A stretch of 64,000 bases of DNA, from positions 80,712,001 through 80,776,000 of the forward strand of contig NC_092342.1 of NCBI RefSeq assembly GCF_046630445.1, written 5' to 3'. A program made the translations under genes and the position numbers. Of this stretch, positions 1 through 12,287 are shown piece after piece (positions within the stretch are counted from its first letter, which is position 1; each line of letters begins with the position of its first letter). Under the pieces are notes generated by a model. The model searched no databases. It had not been told where the DNA came from and worked only from the letters and a program-made list of their open reading frames with translations. Source of the stretch: Rutidosis leptorrhynchoides. Taxonomy: Eukaryota; Streptophyta; Magnoliopsida; Asterales; Asteraceae.

Positions 1-523
1 AAAATTTTTCTCATAGTTAATTTGTTTGTTTCTAACAAATTTTATTTTGTCAAATGTTTCTTCATTATGCCACTTGTTGGATTCTGATAAATCAAAATCC
101 AAATATGAAATTGGATGAATATGGTTATTCTGTGGTGAACGGATTTGTATATCGGTGGATGTAAGTAGGATAGTAAACGACTGTTGAATCAGCTTTGAAG
201 AATGTACAGTGTAACTTATTAATGTGAAATCTGAATATTCCTCGGGTATTACCTACCCGTTAAAATATTTTCACCATTAACAGTTTGTACAAGAGAATTT
301 TTAATTACCATCTTTATGAAAATATACTTGCATATATATTTTCTTCAGATGTAATCATGGATTTAATGAGTTAATATCATATTAATCTCATCTGCTTTTC
401 GGTTTGAGCTAGAATAAATAATCTCTAAAACTATTAGGAACCACATATTCTTCGAAGAATATTTCTTCAATGAAGTTATAGATCAATACTTCATTGTTCA
501 TTGTTGTTGGTACTCTTTGGTAT

Positions 524-1030
524 CTATGGTACGTATGTTGTTGATGCTCGTGGGATAGATTGTGATGTTGAGATGTGGGATGCGGATGTTGCTGTTGGTG
601 GTGGTGATGGTACTGTTGATGTTGCTGAAGCTGATAAGTTTTGCACCATATAATCCACATTGATAATTCGAGCGCGAAGCTCGTTGACTTCTTCCATTAT
701 TCCGGGATGATTGTCGGTCGGAACAAGCAGATGAATAAGGTTTAGAATTGTGGATAGAATATAATCGTGACGAGCTACTCTAGAAATGAGGCTGAAAATG
801 GTGTTTTGGATATGTTCACCGGTAAGTGTTTCAGGTTCATCGCCAAGAGGTGAATTCGGTTGGTGGAAGGGATCGCCTTCTTCGCGTCTCCATTGATTAA
901 GTAGACTACGAACTCATTAGATGAGTTGGGGATGGCTGATTGGTTGGTTCATTCTGGTGACACTGCTTTCGAAGCTCGAGTGAAACTCCATATCGGAATC
1001 CGAGGGACTTGAACTAGTGACGAGTTCCAT
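524..1030 (-). pseudogene. gag N-terminal remnant of element A
   Basis: Reading minus from an ATG at 1028-1030 gives 168 codons to a TAG at 524-526, with a double stop about 37 codons in. The readable part contains NQWRREEGDPFHQPN and NHPGIMEEVNELRARI, which correspond to NQWRQEEGDPFHQPN and NHPGIIEEVNELRARV in element D. The C-terminal part becomes Ser/Thr/Pro-rich. This is the N-terminal region of a Ty3/Gypsy Gag, the structural protein of the retrotransposon particle. Assignment to Gag is from position after the PBS and homology to element D; no zinc knuckle is in view. Confidence 0.6.
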
Positions 1031-1450
1031 TTCGTACGACTGAATAAGGATTTTTTTTTTCGATATGAAATGATTTTAGAATATTGGATGATATTCTAAC
1101 TACATAGAATATCTATATATGTAGTACTAAAGATTTCGTAGACTACGGAGAAATTTACGGCATATGTCAGGCAACTCTACAGTAACAGATGCGCTAAGAT
1201 ATGAATTATCAGATACGCTAAGATATGAATTTTATCTATACACTATTCATGCAGTCAATGCAGTAAAACGTGTCTAGACTAAGAATGATAAGCAGGTAAT
1301 TTCCTAAGGATGATAAGCAGGTAATTTTCGACACGAAATGATAAGCAAAACTTTTGACATGCAGACACGGTCGAAGTCCAGACTCACTAATGCATCTTAA
1401 CAACTATCAGTTAGACACACTAATGCAAGACCTGGTTCGCTAAGACCATC

Positions 1451-1462
1451 GCTCTGATACCA
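1451..1462 (-). other. Primer binding site (initiator Met tRNA) of element A
   Basis: The minus strand reads TGGTATCAGAGC, the standard complement of the 3' end of plant initiator tRNA-Met. It lies 2 nt from the LTR edge at 1465. Confidence 0.9.
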
Positions 1463-3173
1463 ACTGAAGCGACCCGTCCTAATCCATCTGGACGAAATCC
1501 ATATCGATTACAAACGATTCACAATAGTTGATTTCATTGCGAGGTATTTGACCTCTATATGATACATTTTACAAACATTGCATTCGTTTTTAAAAGAAAC
1601 TTTCTTTACATCGAAAATTGATGGCATGCATACCATTTCATAATATGTCTAACTATAAATGACTTAATAATATTCTTGATGAACTCAACGACTTGAATAC
1701 AACGTCTTTTGAAATATGCCACAAATGACTCCAAGTAATATCTCTAAAATGAGCAAATGCACTGCGGAAGGTTTCTTTCATACCTGAGAATAAACATGCT
1801 TTAAAGTGTCAACCAAAAGGTTGGTGAGTTCATTAGTTTATCATAAATAATCATTTCAACATTTTAATAGACCACAAGATTTTCATTTTCAGTTCTCATA
1901 AATAAACGTCCCATGCATAGAGACAAAAATATCATTCATATGGATTGAACACCTGGTAATCGACATTAACAAGATGCATATATGAATATCCCCTATCATT
2001 CCGAGAAATCCTTCGGACATGATAAAAACAACATCGAAGTACTAAAGCATCCGCTCCAACGGATGGGGTTCGTTAGGCCCAATAGATCTATCTTTAGGAT
2101 TCACGTCAATTAGTAGACTGGTTTACTAATTCTTAGGTTACCAAGTAAAAGGGGCATATTCGGCTTCGATCATTCAACCATTTAATGTAGTTTCGATTAC
2201 TTGTGTCTATTTCGTAAAACGGTTATAAAAGCAGCGCATGTATTCTCAATCCCAAAAATATATATTGCAAAAGCATTTAAAAAGGGAGTAAATGAAACTC
2301 ACAATCCAATATTTTGTAGTAAAAATATTCATACGATGAAACTGAACAATGCAGGGTTGGCCTCGGATTCACGAACCTATATCATTTGTATATTTATTAA
2401 TATACATATAATAGAACTATCACATAATTTCATTTATATATATATATATATTATTTATATATTTGTAGTTATATAGAATTTATACTAAATTCCATTTAAA
2501 ACATATATTTATATTATATCTTAATTTTTATATTATGTGTATTTATTTTGTAAATATATTTAAAATAATTAGTATCCATACATTTAGTTATATTAATATA
2601 TCTATATATATATTATTAGTATTATATTTAAAATTAATAGTTTGTTATATGTATATATTTATATATAAAAATGTTAATAGGTTTGATATATAGTTTTATG
2701 AGATATTAATATGATTATAGTATAGGTAATAAGTATATTTTTATATACAAAATATTTATCTGTTCAAAAGGATACTTTTGATAATACTGATTCTTTTGAT
2801 AGAAATAATAATAATAATAATAACTTTATTAATAATGATAATATAATTCTAATAATAAAATAATGATGATAATAATGATACTAATAGTAATAATATTAGT
2901 TATGATAATACCAATAAATTTTTAATGATAATACTAGTAATAATAAAGATAATAATATGAATTACATTAGTAATAATAATAATGATTATGTTATTAACAT
3001 TAGTAATAATAATAGTTATCATCACAATATCATTAATTAATAATAATACTAACTATAATAATAATAGATATACTACTTATTTTATGATAATAATAATAAT
3101 TATGATACTTATAATAATAACTAAAATACTAAATATAACAATAACAATAATAATCATAATAATAAGTAGTAGT

Positions 3174-3435
3174 AATAATAATGATAGGAATATAAATAAG
3201 AATGTATACCCATTTATAAGCTTTTCCTAAAAAAAGTGCCCTGGACCAGGCTCGAACCCGAGACCTCTCGCTCACATTCTAACACTCTAAACCATTGTTC
3301 CAGTTCATTTTTCCTGAAATTATATGGCCCGAATTATTTATAACCCCTTTTACTGCCTGTTTCATTTTCTCCTTTAACTTCTCAAATTAGATCGACTAAA
3401 ATCAATTCTACAATCATAAAAATTAAGTTACCAGT
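3174..3435. repeat. 262-bp tandem duplication, copy 1
   Basis: The segment from AATAATAATGATAGG to ATTAAGTTACCAGT is repeated almost exactly at 5250-5514, with a few substitutions and a longer A-run in copy 2. A solo LTR sits at the seam. The unit contains a tRNA-like segment (3238-3304) with a B-box-like GGGTTCGAGCC on the minus strand. Confidence 0.85.
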
Positions 3436-3441
3436 AATAAT

Positions 3442-3675
3442 TGATGTTAAAGCAGAGGGGTACGAAATATACTATATTTTTGTTGTGAAATACTATTAAA
3501 TACGATACAATTGTACACAAGTTATGTATTTATTTATAGAGTGGATATACCTAAATCTTGCTACAACACTATAGGAAGTGTACCTAATCGTAGAGTAGTA
3601 TAATTTTTAGTAAGTCCGGTTCGTTCCACAGGGAGACGGCTTATTGCGTACACTATATTTTTAAATAATTATATT

Positions 3676-3711
<36 letters not shown>

Positions 3712-4633
3712 TAATATAGTAGTATTATTATTATTATTATAAAAAGGGGATTTTACCGTTTAATGACCGGTTTGTCGATTTTAAATAAGCGTAAAGATAA
3801 ATGACGATAATATAAATGACAGAATTTAAATTGCGAAAAAGTAAATTGCAGTAATTAAAATGACAGTAAATAAAGGTACGATGAAATATGAAATAAAAAT
3901 ATTATGCTTATTTAAACTTCCGTAATCATGATGTTCGACGTGTTGATTTTAATTTATTACCCTGGGTTAATTGTCCTTTGTCCTGGATTATTCGATATGT
4001 CCATCTGGTTTTTGTCCATAACAGTCCATCAGTCATAAATATAAAGTGTGAGTATCCTTATCAAATTATCCTTATATCTGAAGTGAAATATTCCAACTAA
4101 TTGGGGACTTAAACTATAATTACACCAATTTTCCTTGTATGTAATTCACCCATGTTTTAATGAATCCATTGACTATTAATCCATTCCCGTATCCGGTTAA
4201 ATGAACGATTATTAGTACTTATAAATATCCCGCCCATCGTGTCCGATTGAGTGTATGTGGTTATTTATAGGTACGTCTAATTGTAAATCTTTATATTAAA
4301 TTAACGAACTATCATTCAATTAAACAAATATAAAGCTCATTAATAGCCCATAGTCTAATTTCCACAAGTGTCGTTCTTTTATCCAAACCCCAATTATGGT
4401 ACAAAGCCCAATTACCCCGTCTTTAATATTTAGCCCAACATCACAATTACTTCGGTTTAAATAAGCATAATAATAACTTAGTTACAAGACATTAATTTAA
4501 AAAGGAGAACATAACTTACATTGAGTATTTATCGCGTAGCTTTACACAGACAGAACTTTGACTTTAAAACCCGTAAAATAACCTTTACATAACCCAAACT
4601 AACCTAATATAAAACTAAACTAATATATATTAT

Positions 4634-4724
<91 letters not shown>

Positions 4725-5249
4725 ATACAGAGAGATATTGATATTGTGTAAAGAACTCGGCCAGAATTCGTTGCATTTATAGGACTTGGCCTGGAATTTT
4801 CATCCATGCGATCGCATGGAATTTCTGCTTTCTGGCCATGCGATCGCATGGCCACCCTGGATCCAGCTGTTTTGCTTTTTTCTAGCTTGTCGACATAATT
4901 TAATAAATATATATAATTATATTTATATATATTATATTATATTCTTGTGCATAGTAGACTTGTAATTTTAGGTCCGTTGCGTCGCGCGTTGATAGTTGGC
5001 TCAGGTCCCGGTTCCGGATTTTCGAACGTCTTTAACTCACTTTTAGTGGCACTTTTGAGTGCACTATGGCTTTAGTGACACTTTTCAGGCTTTAGTGGCA
5101 CTTTTCCTTCAATTCTTTAATCTTCGTGCTTTGTCTTCACATTTATTTATTTAAACGATTACAACTTAAAAATAGAATAATTACAACTAAAAACTTTACA
5201 TATTGGGATGATATTGCGACTAAATATATATTCGTTTGGAGCACTATCA
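3442..5249 (-). mobile_element. Athila-type solo LTR 1
   Basis: In the minus sense it begins TGATAGTGCTCC at 5249 and ends TTTAACATCA at 3442. It is flanked by a perfect 5-bp TSD, ATAAT (3437-3441 and 5250-5254). No internal coding region or second LTR is present, so it is a solo LTR, normally the product of recombination between two LTRs. It is homologous in opposite orientation to solo LTR 2 (10136-12146), for example around 3900-4060 against 11440-11580. It contains a (TA)n tract (about 4634-4720), two perfect palindromes (4803-4820 and 4834-4853) and a TATA box (minus, 4775-4781). Confidence 0.85.
4775..4853 (-). promoter_or_regulatory. Palindrome pair plus TATA box in solo LTR 1
   Basis: Reading minus, a 20-bp perfect palindrome (4834-4853, core CATGCGATCGCATG) is followed by an 18-bp perfect palindrome with the same core (4803-4820). 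About 21 bp further on is TATAAAT (4775-4781). This is the expected arrangement for an LTR core promoter; the palindromes could be a repeated transcription-factor site. The promoter role is inferred. Confidence 0.55.
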
Positions 5250-5514
5250 ATAATAATGATAGGAATATAAATAAGAATGTATACCCATTTATAAGCTTTT
5301 CCTAAAAAAAAAAAGTGCCCTGGACCAGGCTCGAACCCGAGACCTCTCGCTCACATTCTAACACTCTAAACCATTGTTCCAGTTCATTTTTCCTGAAATT
5401 ATATGGCCTAAATTATTTATAACCCCTTTTACTGCCTGTTTCATTTTCTCCTTTAACTTCTCAAATTAGATCGACTAAAATCAATTCTACAATCACAAAA
5501 ATTAAGTTACCAGT
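5250..5514. repeat. 262-bp tandem duplication, copy 2
   Basis: Second copy of 3174-3435. Its first six bases lie left of the solo LTR (3436-3441), and the ATAAT at 5250-5254 is the TSD copy, so the duplication existed before the LTR insertion. Confidence 0.8.
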
Positions 5515-7190
5515 TAATTTAAGTTTTTAACATCGAAACAGAAACATCCTACATCGTTGTTTGAATTAATTAAAACAGAGAAATAAAAAAAAAACGTTTA
5601 CAGTATCATGAAACCCGTTAAATATTTTTATGAACTCAATTCCTGATTTTGAATTTTAGACACAATTAAGTTATGATTATAACATGAAATAGATGTTAAA
5701 TCATCCCTATAAACTTTTGAAATTATCAATTGAATCTAAAATGTTACAACAGATTCGAATTTTATGAAGATCATATCGTTTTGACTTTTTGTTTCAATCC
5801 TTTGACTCGAAAATTAAAATTTGATAGGAGAAATTAGAACTCCAGCTTTTGTAGATAGATTGAATAAAGGATTCATAATACTTCTGCATTATTACATTTT
5901 GGGAATTTGTTCAAATACAAGCTTTTTTTTAAAAAAATATAAGAACAGAGGTACCTGCTCATTTTCTTCATTTTCTGTTAAATCCTACGGATTGAAGTAA
6001 TTATAATTGGTAATTGACAATGATGAGGAATAATTTGAATGGTTTTGAGTCTGATAAATATTCAATTGATGGTTTTATATGGATGTGAAGTCGACAGATT
6101 TCATTATTAGGATCCTAAATAAAAAAATATATATAAAAGAAAGAAAGCAATTGCTAACTGATTTTGTTGGGTTGTTCAGATGGGATTCTATTTGTTAGTC
6201 GATTAAGAGATAACTACAAAAATCATAAACAGTTTGATCACAACACACAACTGAATTCGTACGAGCTGTTCTTGACTTTATATAAATATATAATTAATAT
6301 TAATATTTTATTAAATATAGTTATATAAATAATAATAATAATATTTTTAATATCCTTTGCAAGATTTATAATAATAATAATAAAATAATACTAGTAATAT
6401 TAATTATAATGATAAAGTTAATAAGAATCATGATAATGATAATTTTAAATAATAATAATTTTTTTTAGTGACATGTAATATTAATAATCATATCACTACT
6501 AATAATCATATAAGTTGTATTATAATAACAATTATACTAATTATAATAATTTTATATCTATATATTATAATAATATTCATAATATTGATATTAATATTTA
6601 TATTTATTTTAATGAATGTAATAATAACATTATTAATATAATAACTATAACAATCTTAAATTCATGTTAATACTAATACTAATATTAATAATTCTAATAT
6701 TGATATTAATATTAGTAGTAGTAATAAAAGTAATAATAATATTACTACAACAATTATATTTTATACTTGTAATTACATTTAATATAAAAATGTTATAACT
6801 AATTATATCATAGTTACTAGTTATATAATATATATGGTAAAATAATGTAATTTTTATATATTACAATATATAATACTACGTATGTATAGAATTTATATAA
6901 ATTCATTTTAATAGTAACTTAACTATTCTATATATTATTTTATATTTTTAATTTCAATTGATTAAAGTGTATTTTATTAATTAAAAATATTATATATACA
7001 CTTATATTTATATTTATATCTATATATTTCTATATTTATTTATTTACATATTTATTTACACACAATGGTTCGTGAATCGTTGGAAATGGTCGAAGTCAAA
7101 TGAATCTATGTAAACAGTTCAAAAATTCTTAAGACTCAACTTTTCAAACCTTGCTTATCGTGTCGGAATCATAGTAAGATTAAGTTTAAA
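5515..7190. other. AT-rich part of the element A LTR, no gene
   Basis: I see no supportable coding region. The stretch is LTR sequence with long runs of degenerate AAT/ATT repeats at 6300-6730, and it ends in a segment (7060-7190) that matches the start of element E's LTR in reverse. Confidence 0.6.
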
Positions 7191-7218
7191 TTTGGTCAGA
7201 AATTCCCGGGTCATCACA

Positions 7219-9391
7219 TCTGAGCTGGCTGTTGCTAAATCTTTTGTTGTCTCTCAAACAATTGAAAGAAAAATGAAAAGAAAACTGGAGAGACATCAGA
7301 AGAGGCAGCAAGATTTAAATGATGCCTTTAATGCTAAATGGGAGGCTTATGTTGCTCGTAAACAACACAGAATTGAACATAGAAGAAGCCTGTACCCAGA
7401 CAAGTTGGATATTAATGATGAACTAATCAGCATTAAAAATTACAAAAGAGATGCTCGTAAAAGAAATGATAAGTTCATGGTTAAGTATGACAAGAAAAGG
7501 GCAAAGCTGTATGCTGAGTGAGCAGACAGGATCAAAAGAATGACCCCTGAAGAAATGAAAGATTATCTGTAATCTACTGGGTCAGGAGGAGTAAGAGCTG
7601 ACATGTTCATGAAATGGCTAGATGCAATGTTAGAAACCAGCTCATCTTCTCAACCAGCATCTTCTGCTCAGCCAGCTACACAACAACAGCCAGCAGAAAT
7701 AACAGACTTTGATGTTGATGATGTTAAGGGGGAGCATCTTGCTATTGTTCCCTATTTGCCTCCACAAGAACCAGTATCAACACAAGAACCATCAGCTGAA
7801 CCCATTCCGATCGACAGACAAATGGTGAAATCTACTCCTAGGGACAACCAGCCCCTAAGGAAAGGACCCCTATTTGAGATAGCTAATGAAGATACTGAGG
7901 CAGGTGTGCCAGCTGATACTAATCAGTCAGCTGAACTGAAGACACAGCAAGGAGTGTTGTGATAGAAGACCCAGCCAGTAGTGTGCTGCTGGGTGAAACA
8001 AGTGTTGAAGACCCAGCCAAGGCGGCTGAGCTGGGTGCTAAGCAAGATGATGATATTGTTGATCCTGCTGACTTCACTGTCTGGGGTAGAGGAGATCACT
8101 TATTCGTTCAATCACCTATCTCTCCCCGGACTCTTGCTTATTTTAACAGAACATAGGATGAACGTATTAATCGGTTTTCAGTGAGTTCTTCAGGCATATC
8201 AGAATCAATCATGTATTCTCCATCTTCCCCAAAACCACATGATAAACACACAACTTGGGAAGATGATTCAGTTGCCCGTGGTGAGCCAAATCTATTTAGG
8301 ATGAATCCAGATGAAAGAGAGGCTTACAGGCTGGAGATCACTGTACCTGAATTGCTTGAGCAAAGACAAGCAGCTATTTCTGAAAGGATACGCCAAGTTA
8401 GATTGCTGCATCATCCTCTTGATCAGCCATTCTACATCACTGCCTTAACTTATGGTATTGAAATTGGCGTGTATCTAAATAACAGTGGTCAAAGGCTACA
8501 TACTGATGAAGAGAAAGCTCAATTTCATGAGGCTCGGCAACTGGGTATGGATCTAAGGCAGTATCGTGATGCCCTTAGAACTGAAGAGGGAAGGAAAATG
8601 ATTGAAACAGCAAAGTCCCTGAATATTAATGCCGATGATTATCTTTTGGGCTTAGAAGTTGAAAGGCAAAGAAGGGAGGATGCTGATGTTGAATATGCTG
8701 AAAGGGTAAGGCATCAGGAAGTAGAAGCTAAATTGGCTGCTGATAGAAAGCAAGAAGCTGAGTCCCTCAAGCTAGCCAAAGCTATTGTTAAGGAACAAGA
8801 TAAAGCTCTTGATAAACTGGAGGGTGCTGAGAAAGCACCTGCTACTACTCCTATAGAAACTGAACGAACAATTTAGCTATCTGATCACTATTATAGGAGC
8901 AAGTATGGTGATGTACTGACCAGGAGATCAAGTCCCAGCAAGATCATCAAAGTGCACAGAGGCACAAAAAGAGCTTTTAGTATCAGCAGGGAAGATAACA
9001 TTCAAGATAGGGTGGACTACACTGATTTGAGAACCTTTGGATTCAGTGAATGGATGGAGATATTGGAGTACTTCATTGGTAAATCTGAAAGTGGTATTAA
9101 AAAGACATTGAAGCTAGAACTCCAAGAGCTCTTCAATAAAGTAACAAAATTTGGGAATGCACCAGTAGTAAACGTAGAAGAAATTCTCTCTCAAAAGCCA
9201 AAAAAAAAAAAAAGAAATCTACTGGTGAAGGCCCACACAGAAGAGATCCCATCATTCTACCTCCTCATGTTCCAGTTTATAACCCTGCTGAGCTGCCTTA
9301 CTTGTTTCCTGAAACCTGGGCTGCCCTGAAAGTGAAAGAAGAAGAGCTATCTGGTGATGAACTAGAAAAAGAAAAAGATAACGACAGATAG
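7219..9391 (+). pseudogene. Env-like ORF remnant downstream of pol, Copia/SIRE-type element
   Basis: A broken reading frame runs to a TAG at 9389-9391, just upstream of a Copia-type polypurine tract. Conserved-looking blocks are an N-terminal basic coiled-coil-like region (RKMKRKLERHQKRQQDLND), a Gln/Pro/Ser-rich linker (about 7630-7900), a long charged helical region (8320-8850), and a C-terminal block containing FGFSEWMEILEYFIGK and ELPYLFPETWAALK. Breaks are TGA at 7519, TAA near 7570, a frame change near 7950, TAG at 8874, and a frame change at an A-run near 9202. The 5' end is cut off by element A. An extra ORF after pol is typical of the SIRE/Maximus lineage; I do not recognise a defined domain, so the name is positional. 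Confidence 0.55.
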
Positions 9392-9649
9392 TCTTCTAGT
9401 GCTTAAATTGTATCTTTTGTTACTTCATTTTTCATTATGATGTTTTGTAATTACTGTATATAATCTGCTGTAATGAAGATGAAATGAGTTATTCTTCAAA
9501 ATTATATCAAGTTATAAGATATAGATAACTCAGCAAAAGATTCCAAAAACAAACTTAAAAGGGACAAATTTACCGCCTATTTTTCATTAGGTCTCTCAGT
9601 ACTGGCTTTAGTGTTTTCTCTAAATGTCATAAGTTTTGTCATCATCAAA

Positions 9650-9659
9650 TAGGGGGAGA
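9650..9659 (+). other. Polypurine tract of the Copia/SIRE-type element
   Basis: The sequence TAGGGGGAGA lies directly before the TGTTGAG start of the 3' LTR. This GGGGGAGA form is common in plant Ty1/Copia elements and primes plus-strand DNA synthesis. Confidence 0.75.
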
Positions 9660-10135
9660 TTGTTGAGTCCCCAAAATAATTAAGGATTTACTTATAATAA
9701 AACTGTAATTTATTAGTACTAAAATGTTATGTGCAGCCAGCACAAGTTTGTTTATGAATAGACAGCAAATATTTCTATGTCAAGTGTTCAGTATGCTGCC
9801 TAGTCTACCAGCACAAGGTAGAGTGTATCCTTCGGATCAGCACAGGATGAGTACTCGGCAATTCAAGAATTTCAAGTGACTCAGCATAAGAAGAACCAGT
9901 AAACCTGGTAAGCAGCATACAACACAAGACAGCCATGCTCCATTACAAGCATGGCGGTTTCCCGAGTGGTCTACATCAATTGTACTATTTAACAGAAGTT
10001 AAAGACAAAGTTGAACAGGAAAGGACACGCGTCAACGGCTGACAAGTGACCTTACAAGACCACGTGAAAATGCAGAAGTTTAACGCATGTGCAGACATGT
10101 GCTATACTTTGTCAATGCCAAGGGAACACAACATT

Positions 10136-11820
10136 TGATAATGCTAAAAACGAACATATATTTCATCACATTATCCCTCAAGAAAGACAAGCTTTTAGTT
10201 GCAGTTGTCCTATTTACAAGGAATATTTGTTTAAAAATTAAAAGGTGAAGACAAAAGACAGATTCCAAGAATTGAAGACGCAAACGACCAAAAAGCTCAA
10301 AAGTACAAAGTACAATCAAAGTGGTTCAAATTATTGATGAGAAACGTCTCAAAATTACAAGAGTACAAGACGCAAAACGCAAAGTACAAGATATTAAATT
10401 ATACGAAAGGACGTTCGAAAATCCGGAACCGAGACATGAACCAACTTTTAACGTACGACGCAACGGATCAGAAATTATAAATTAATTATGTATATAAATA
10501 TAATATAATATATAATTAATTATATAAATTATATATTTATATTATATTTATAATAAAAACCGTCGGCAGCCTTGGATTCCAAAAGTGTGAGCTGGAATCC
10601 ACAGCTCCGCACTCGCGGAGCTTTGAAGACCAAAATGCACCGCACTCGCGGAGCACTCTCTGCCTATAAAAGAACATGCATTTCGACGATTTATATATAC
10701 CTTTTATATTTTATATATATTTTTCTTTCCCCATTTTTATGTATCAAGTATCACTCCAAATCGTAATCTCAATTTGTAATTTTAATTTTAAGTTAGTGAT
10801 AATAATAAGGATCGATTAGTCGAATGTTTTAAGGTTTTGTAAGTCGAAACTCTGTCCGTGTACCACTACGCTAATAACACCCACTGTAAGTTATGTTTAT
10901 GTTATTTTCATTAATGTCTCGAAGCTAAGTTATTATTATGCTTATTTAATGCCGAAGTAATCATGATGTTGGGCTAAATACTAAAATTGGATAATTGGGC
11001 TTTGTACCATAATTGGGGTTGGACAAAAGAACGACACTTGTGGAAATTAGACTATGGGCTATTAATGGGCTTTATATTTGTTTAACTAAATGATAGTTTG
11101 TTAATTTTAATATAAAGATTTACAATTGGACATACCTATACATAACCATATACACTCAATCGGACACGATGGGCGGGATATTTATATGTACGAATAATCG
11201 TTCATTTAACCGGACACGGGAATGGATTAATAGTCTATGGAATTATTAAAACAGGGGTGAAATTATGTACAAGGACACTTGGCATAATTAATAACAAAGT
11301 ATTAAAACCTTGAGTTACACGCAGTCGATAACCTGGTGTAATTATTAAACAAAGTATTAAAATTTTGTTACAGTCTAAGTCCCCAATTAGTTGGAATATT
11401 TGACTTCGGATATAAGGATAATTTGACGAGGACACTCGCACTTTATATTTATGACTGATGGACTGTTATGGACAAAAACCAGACGGACATATTAAATAAT
11501 CCAGGACAAAGAACAATTAACCCATGGGCATAAAACAAAAATCAACACGTCAAACATCATGATTACGGAAGTTTAAATAAGCATAATTCCTTTATTTTCA
11601 TATTTAATTGCACTTTTAATTATCGTACTTTTTAATTATCGCAATTTTATTTTATCGCACTTTATTTATCGCAATTTCATTATCATTATTTACTTTATGC
11701 TTTAAATTAAGTTGTATTTATTTTTAATATTTTACATTAGGTTTTAACTGCGACTAAAGTTTTAAAATCGACAAACCGGTCATTAAACGGTAAAAACCCC
11801 CCTTTATAATAATAATATTA

Positions 11821-11902
<82 letters not shown>

Positions 11903-12146
11903 TGTATTTTTATAAGATGAAAACTAATATAGCGTTAAGCTTGTTTAAGTGTATCCCTGTGGAACGAACCGGACTTACTATAAACTACACAACTGTACGA
12001 TTAGGTACACTGCCTATAAGTGTTGTAGCAAGGTTTAGGTATATCCATTCTATAAATAAATAAATATCTTGTGTAAAATTGTATCATATTTAATAGTATT
12101 TCCTAGTAAAATATAAGCTATTTCATATACGCCTCGCATAACATCA
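10136..12146 (+). mobile_element. Athila-type solo LTR 2
   Basis: It begins TGATAATGCTAAAAACG and ends CGCATAACATCA, with a perfect 5-bp TSD ACATT (10131-10135 and 12147-12151). It is homologous in reverse to solo LTR 1, including the segment with CCGGTTCGTTCCACAGGG near the 3' end and the segment with GTTCGAAAATCCGGAACCG upstream of the promoter. A (TA)n tract occupies about 11823-11899. No internal region or second LTR is present. Confidence 0.85.
10604..10671 (+). promoter_or_regulatory. Palindrome pair plus TATA box in solo LTR 2
   Basis: GCTCCGC-ACTC-GCGGAGC (10604-10621, 7-bp arms) is followed by a shorter copy, CCGCACTCGCGGAGC (10640-10654), and then TATAAAA at 10665-10671. The layout matches solo LTR 1 although the palindrome sequence is different. 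Confidence 0.55.
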
Positions 12147-12287
12147 ACATTCTATTTGTTTAAATGAATAATGGTGCCAAACCAAATTGGAGTGTTCCTA
12201 CAAATAGCTACCAAAGAGGAAGGAGGAGAGCACGCTCTCTTATGCAGTTGTCCCCACAAGTACAGAAATCCTATAGGACTGCTATAA

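Larger units (their letters stand above)
1..7218 (-). mobile_element. Element A: chromovirus-type Ty3/Gypsy retrotransposon, 5' part
   Basis: The PBS lies immediately left of the LTR and is complementary in the minus sense, so the element runs leftwards and its pol and 3' LTR are outside the window. The visible parts are the 5' LTR (1465-7218), the PBS (1451-1462) and a gag leader with a broken gag (1-1464). It interrupts a Copia/SIRE-type element at 7218/7219; the other target-site copy is outside the window. The interior matches the interior of element D (about 48100-49800) base for base over long stretches, so A and D are related. Its LTR belongs to the same family as element E at the right end of the window. 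Confidence 0.8.
1465..7218 (-). repeat. 5' LTR of element A (with a nested solo LTR)
   Basis: In the minus sense the LTR begins TGTGATGACCCGGG at 7218 and ends GGGTCGCTTCA at 1465 (TG...CA). It spans 5754 bp, of which 1808 bp is a nested Athila-type solo LTR and about 260 bp a tandem duplication, leaving roughly 3.7 kb. Large parts are AT-rich with AAT/ATT-type low complexity (2800-3190, 6300-6730). The start matches element E at 60187, and 1735-1860 matches 63890-64000 in reverse, which defines the family. Confidence 0.8.

Noticed and set aside
3238..3304. A tRNA gene.
   Set aside because: It has a convincing T arm and some acceptor pairing, but no proper D or anticodon arm. It is repeated inside an LTR, so it is treated as tRNA-like.
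4604..4855. Long open frames of alternating Ile and Tyr here and at 25037, 34677, 35437, 36195, 36930 and 48769.
   Set aside because: They are translations of (TA)n microsatellites and carry no protein signal.
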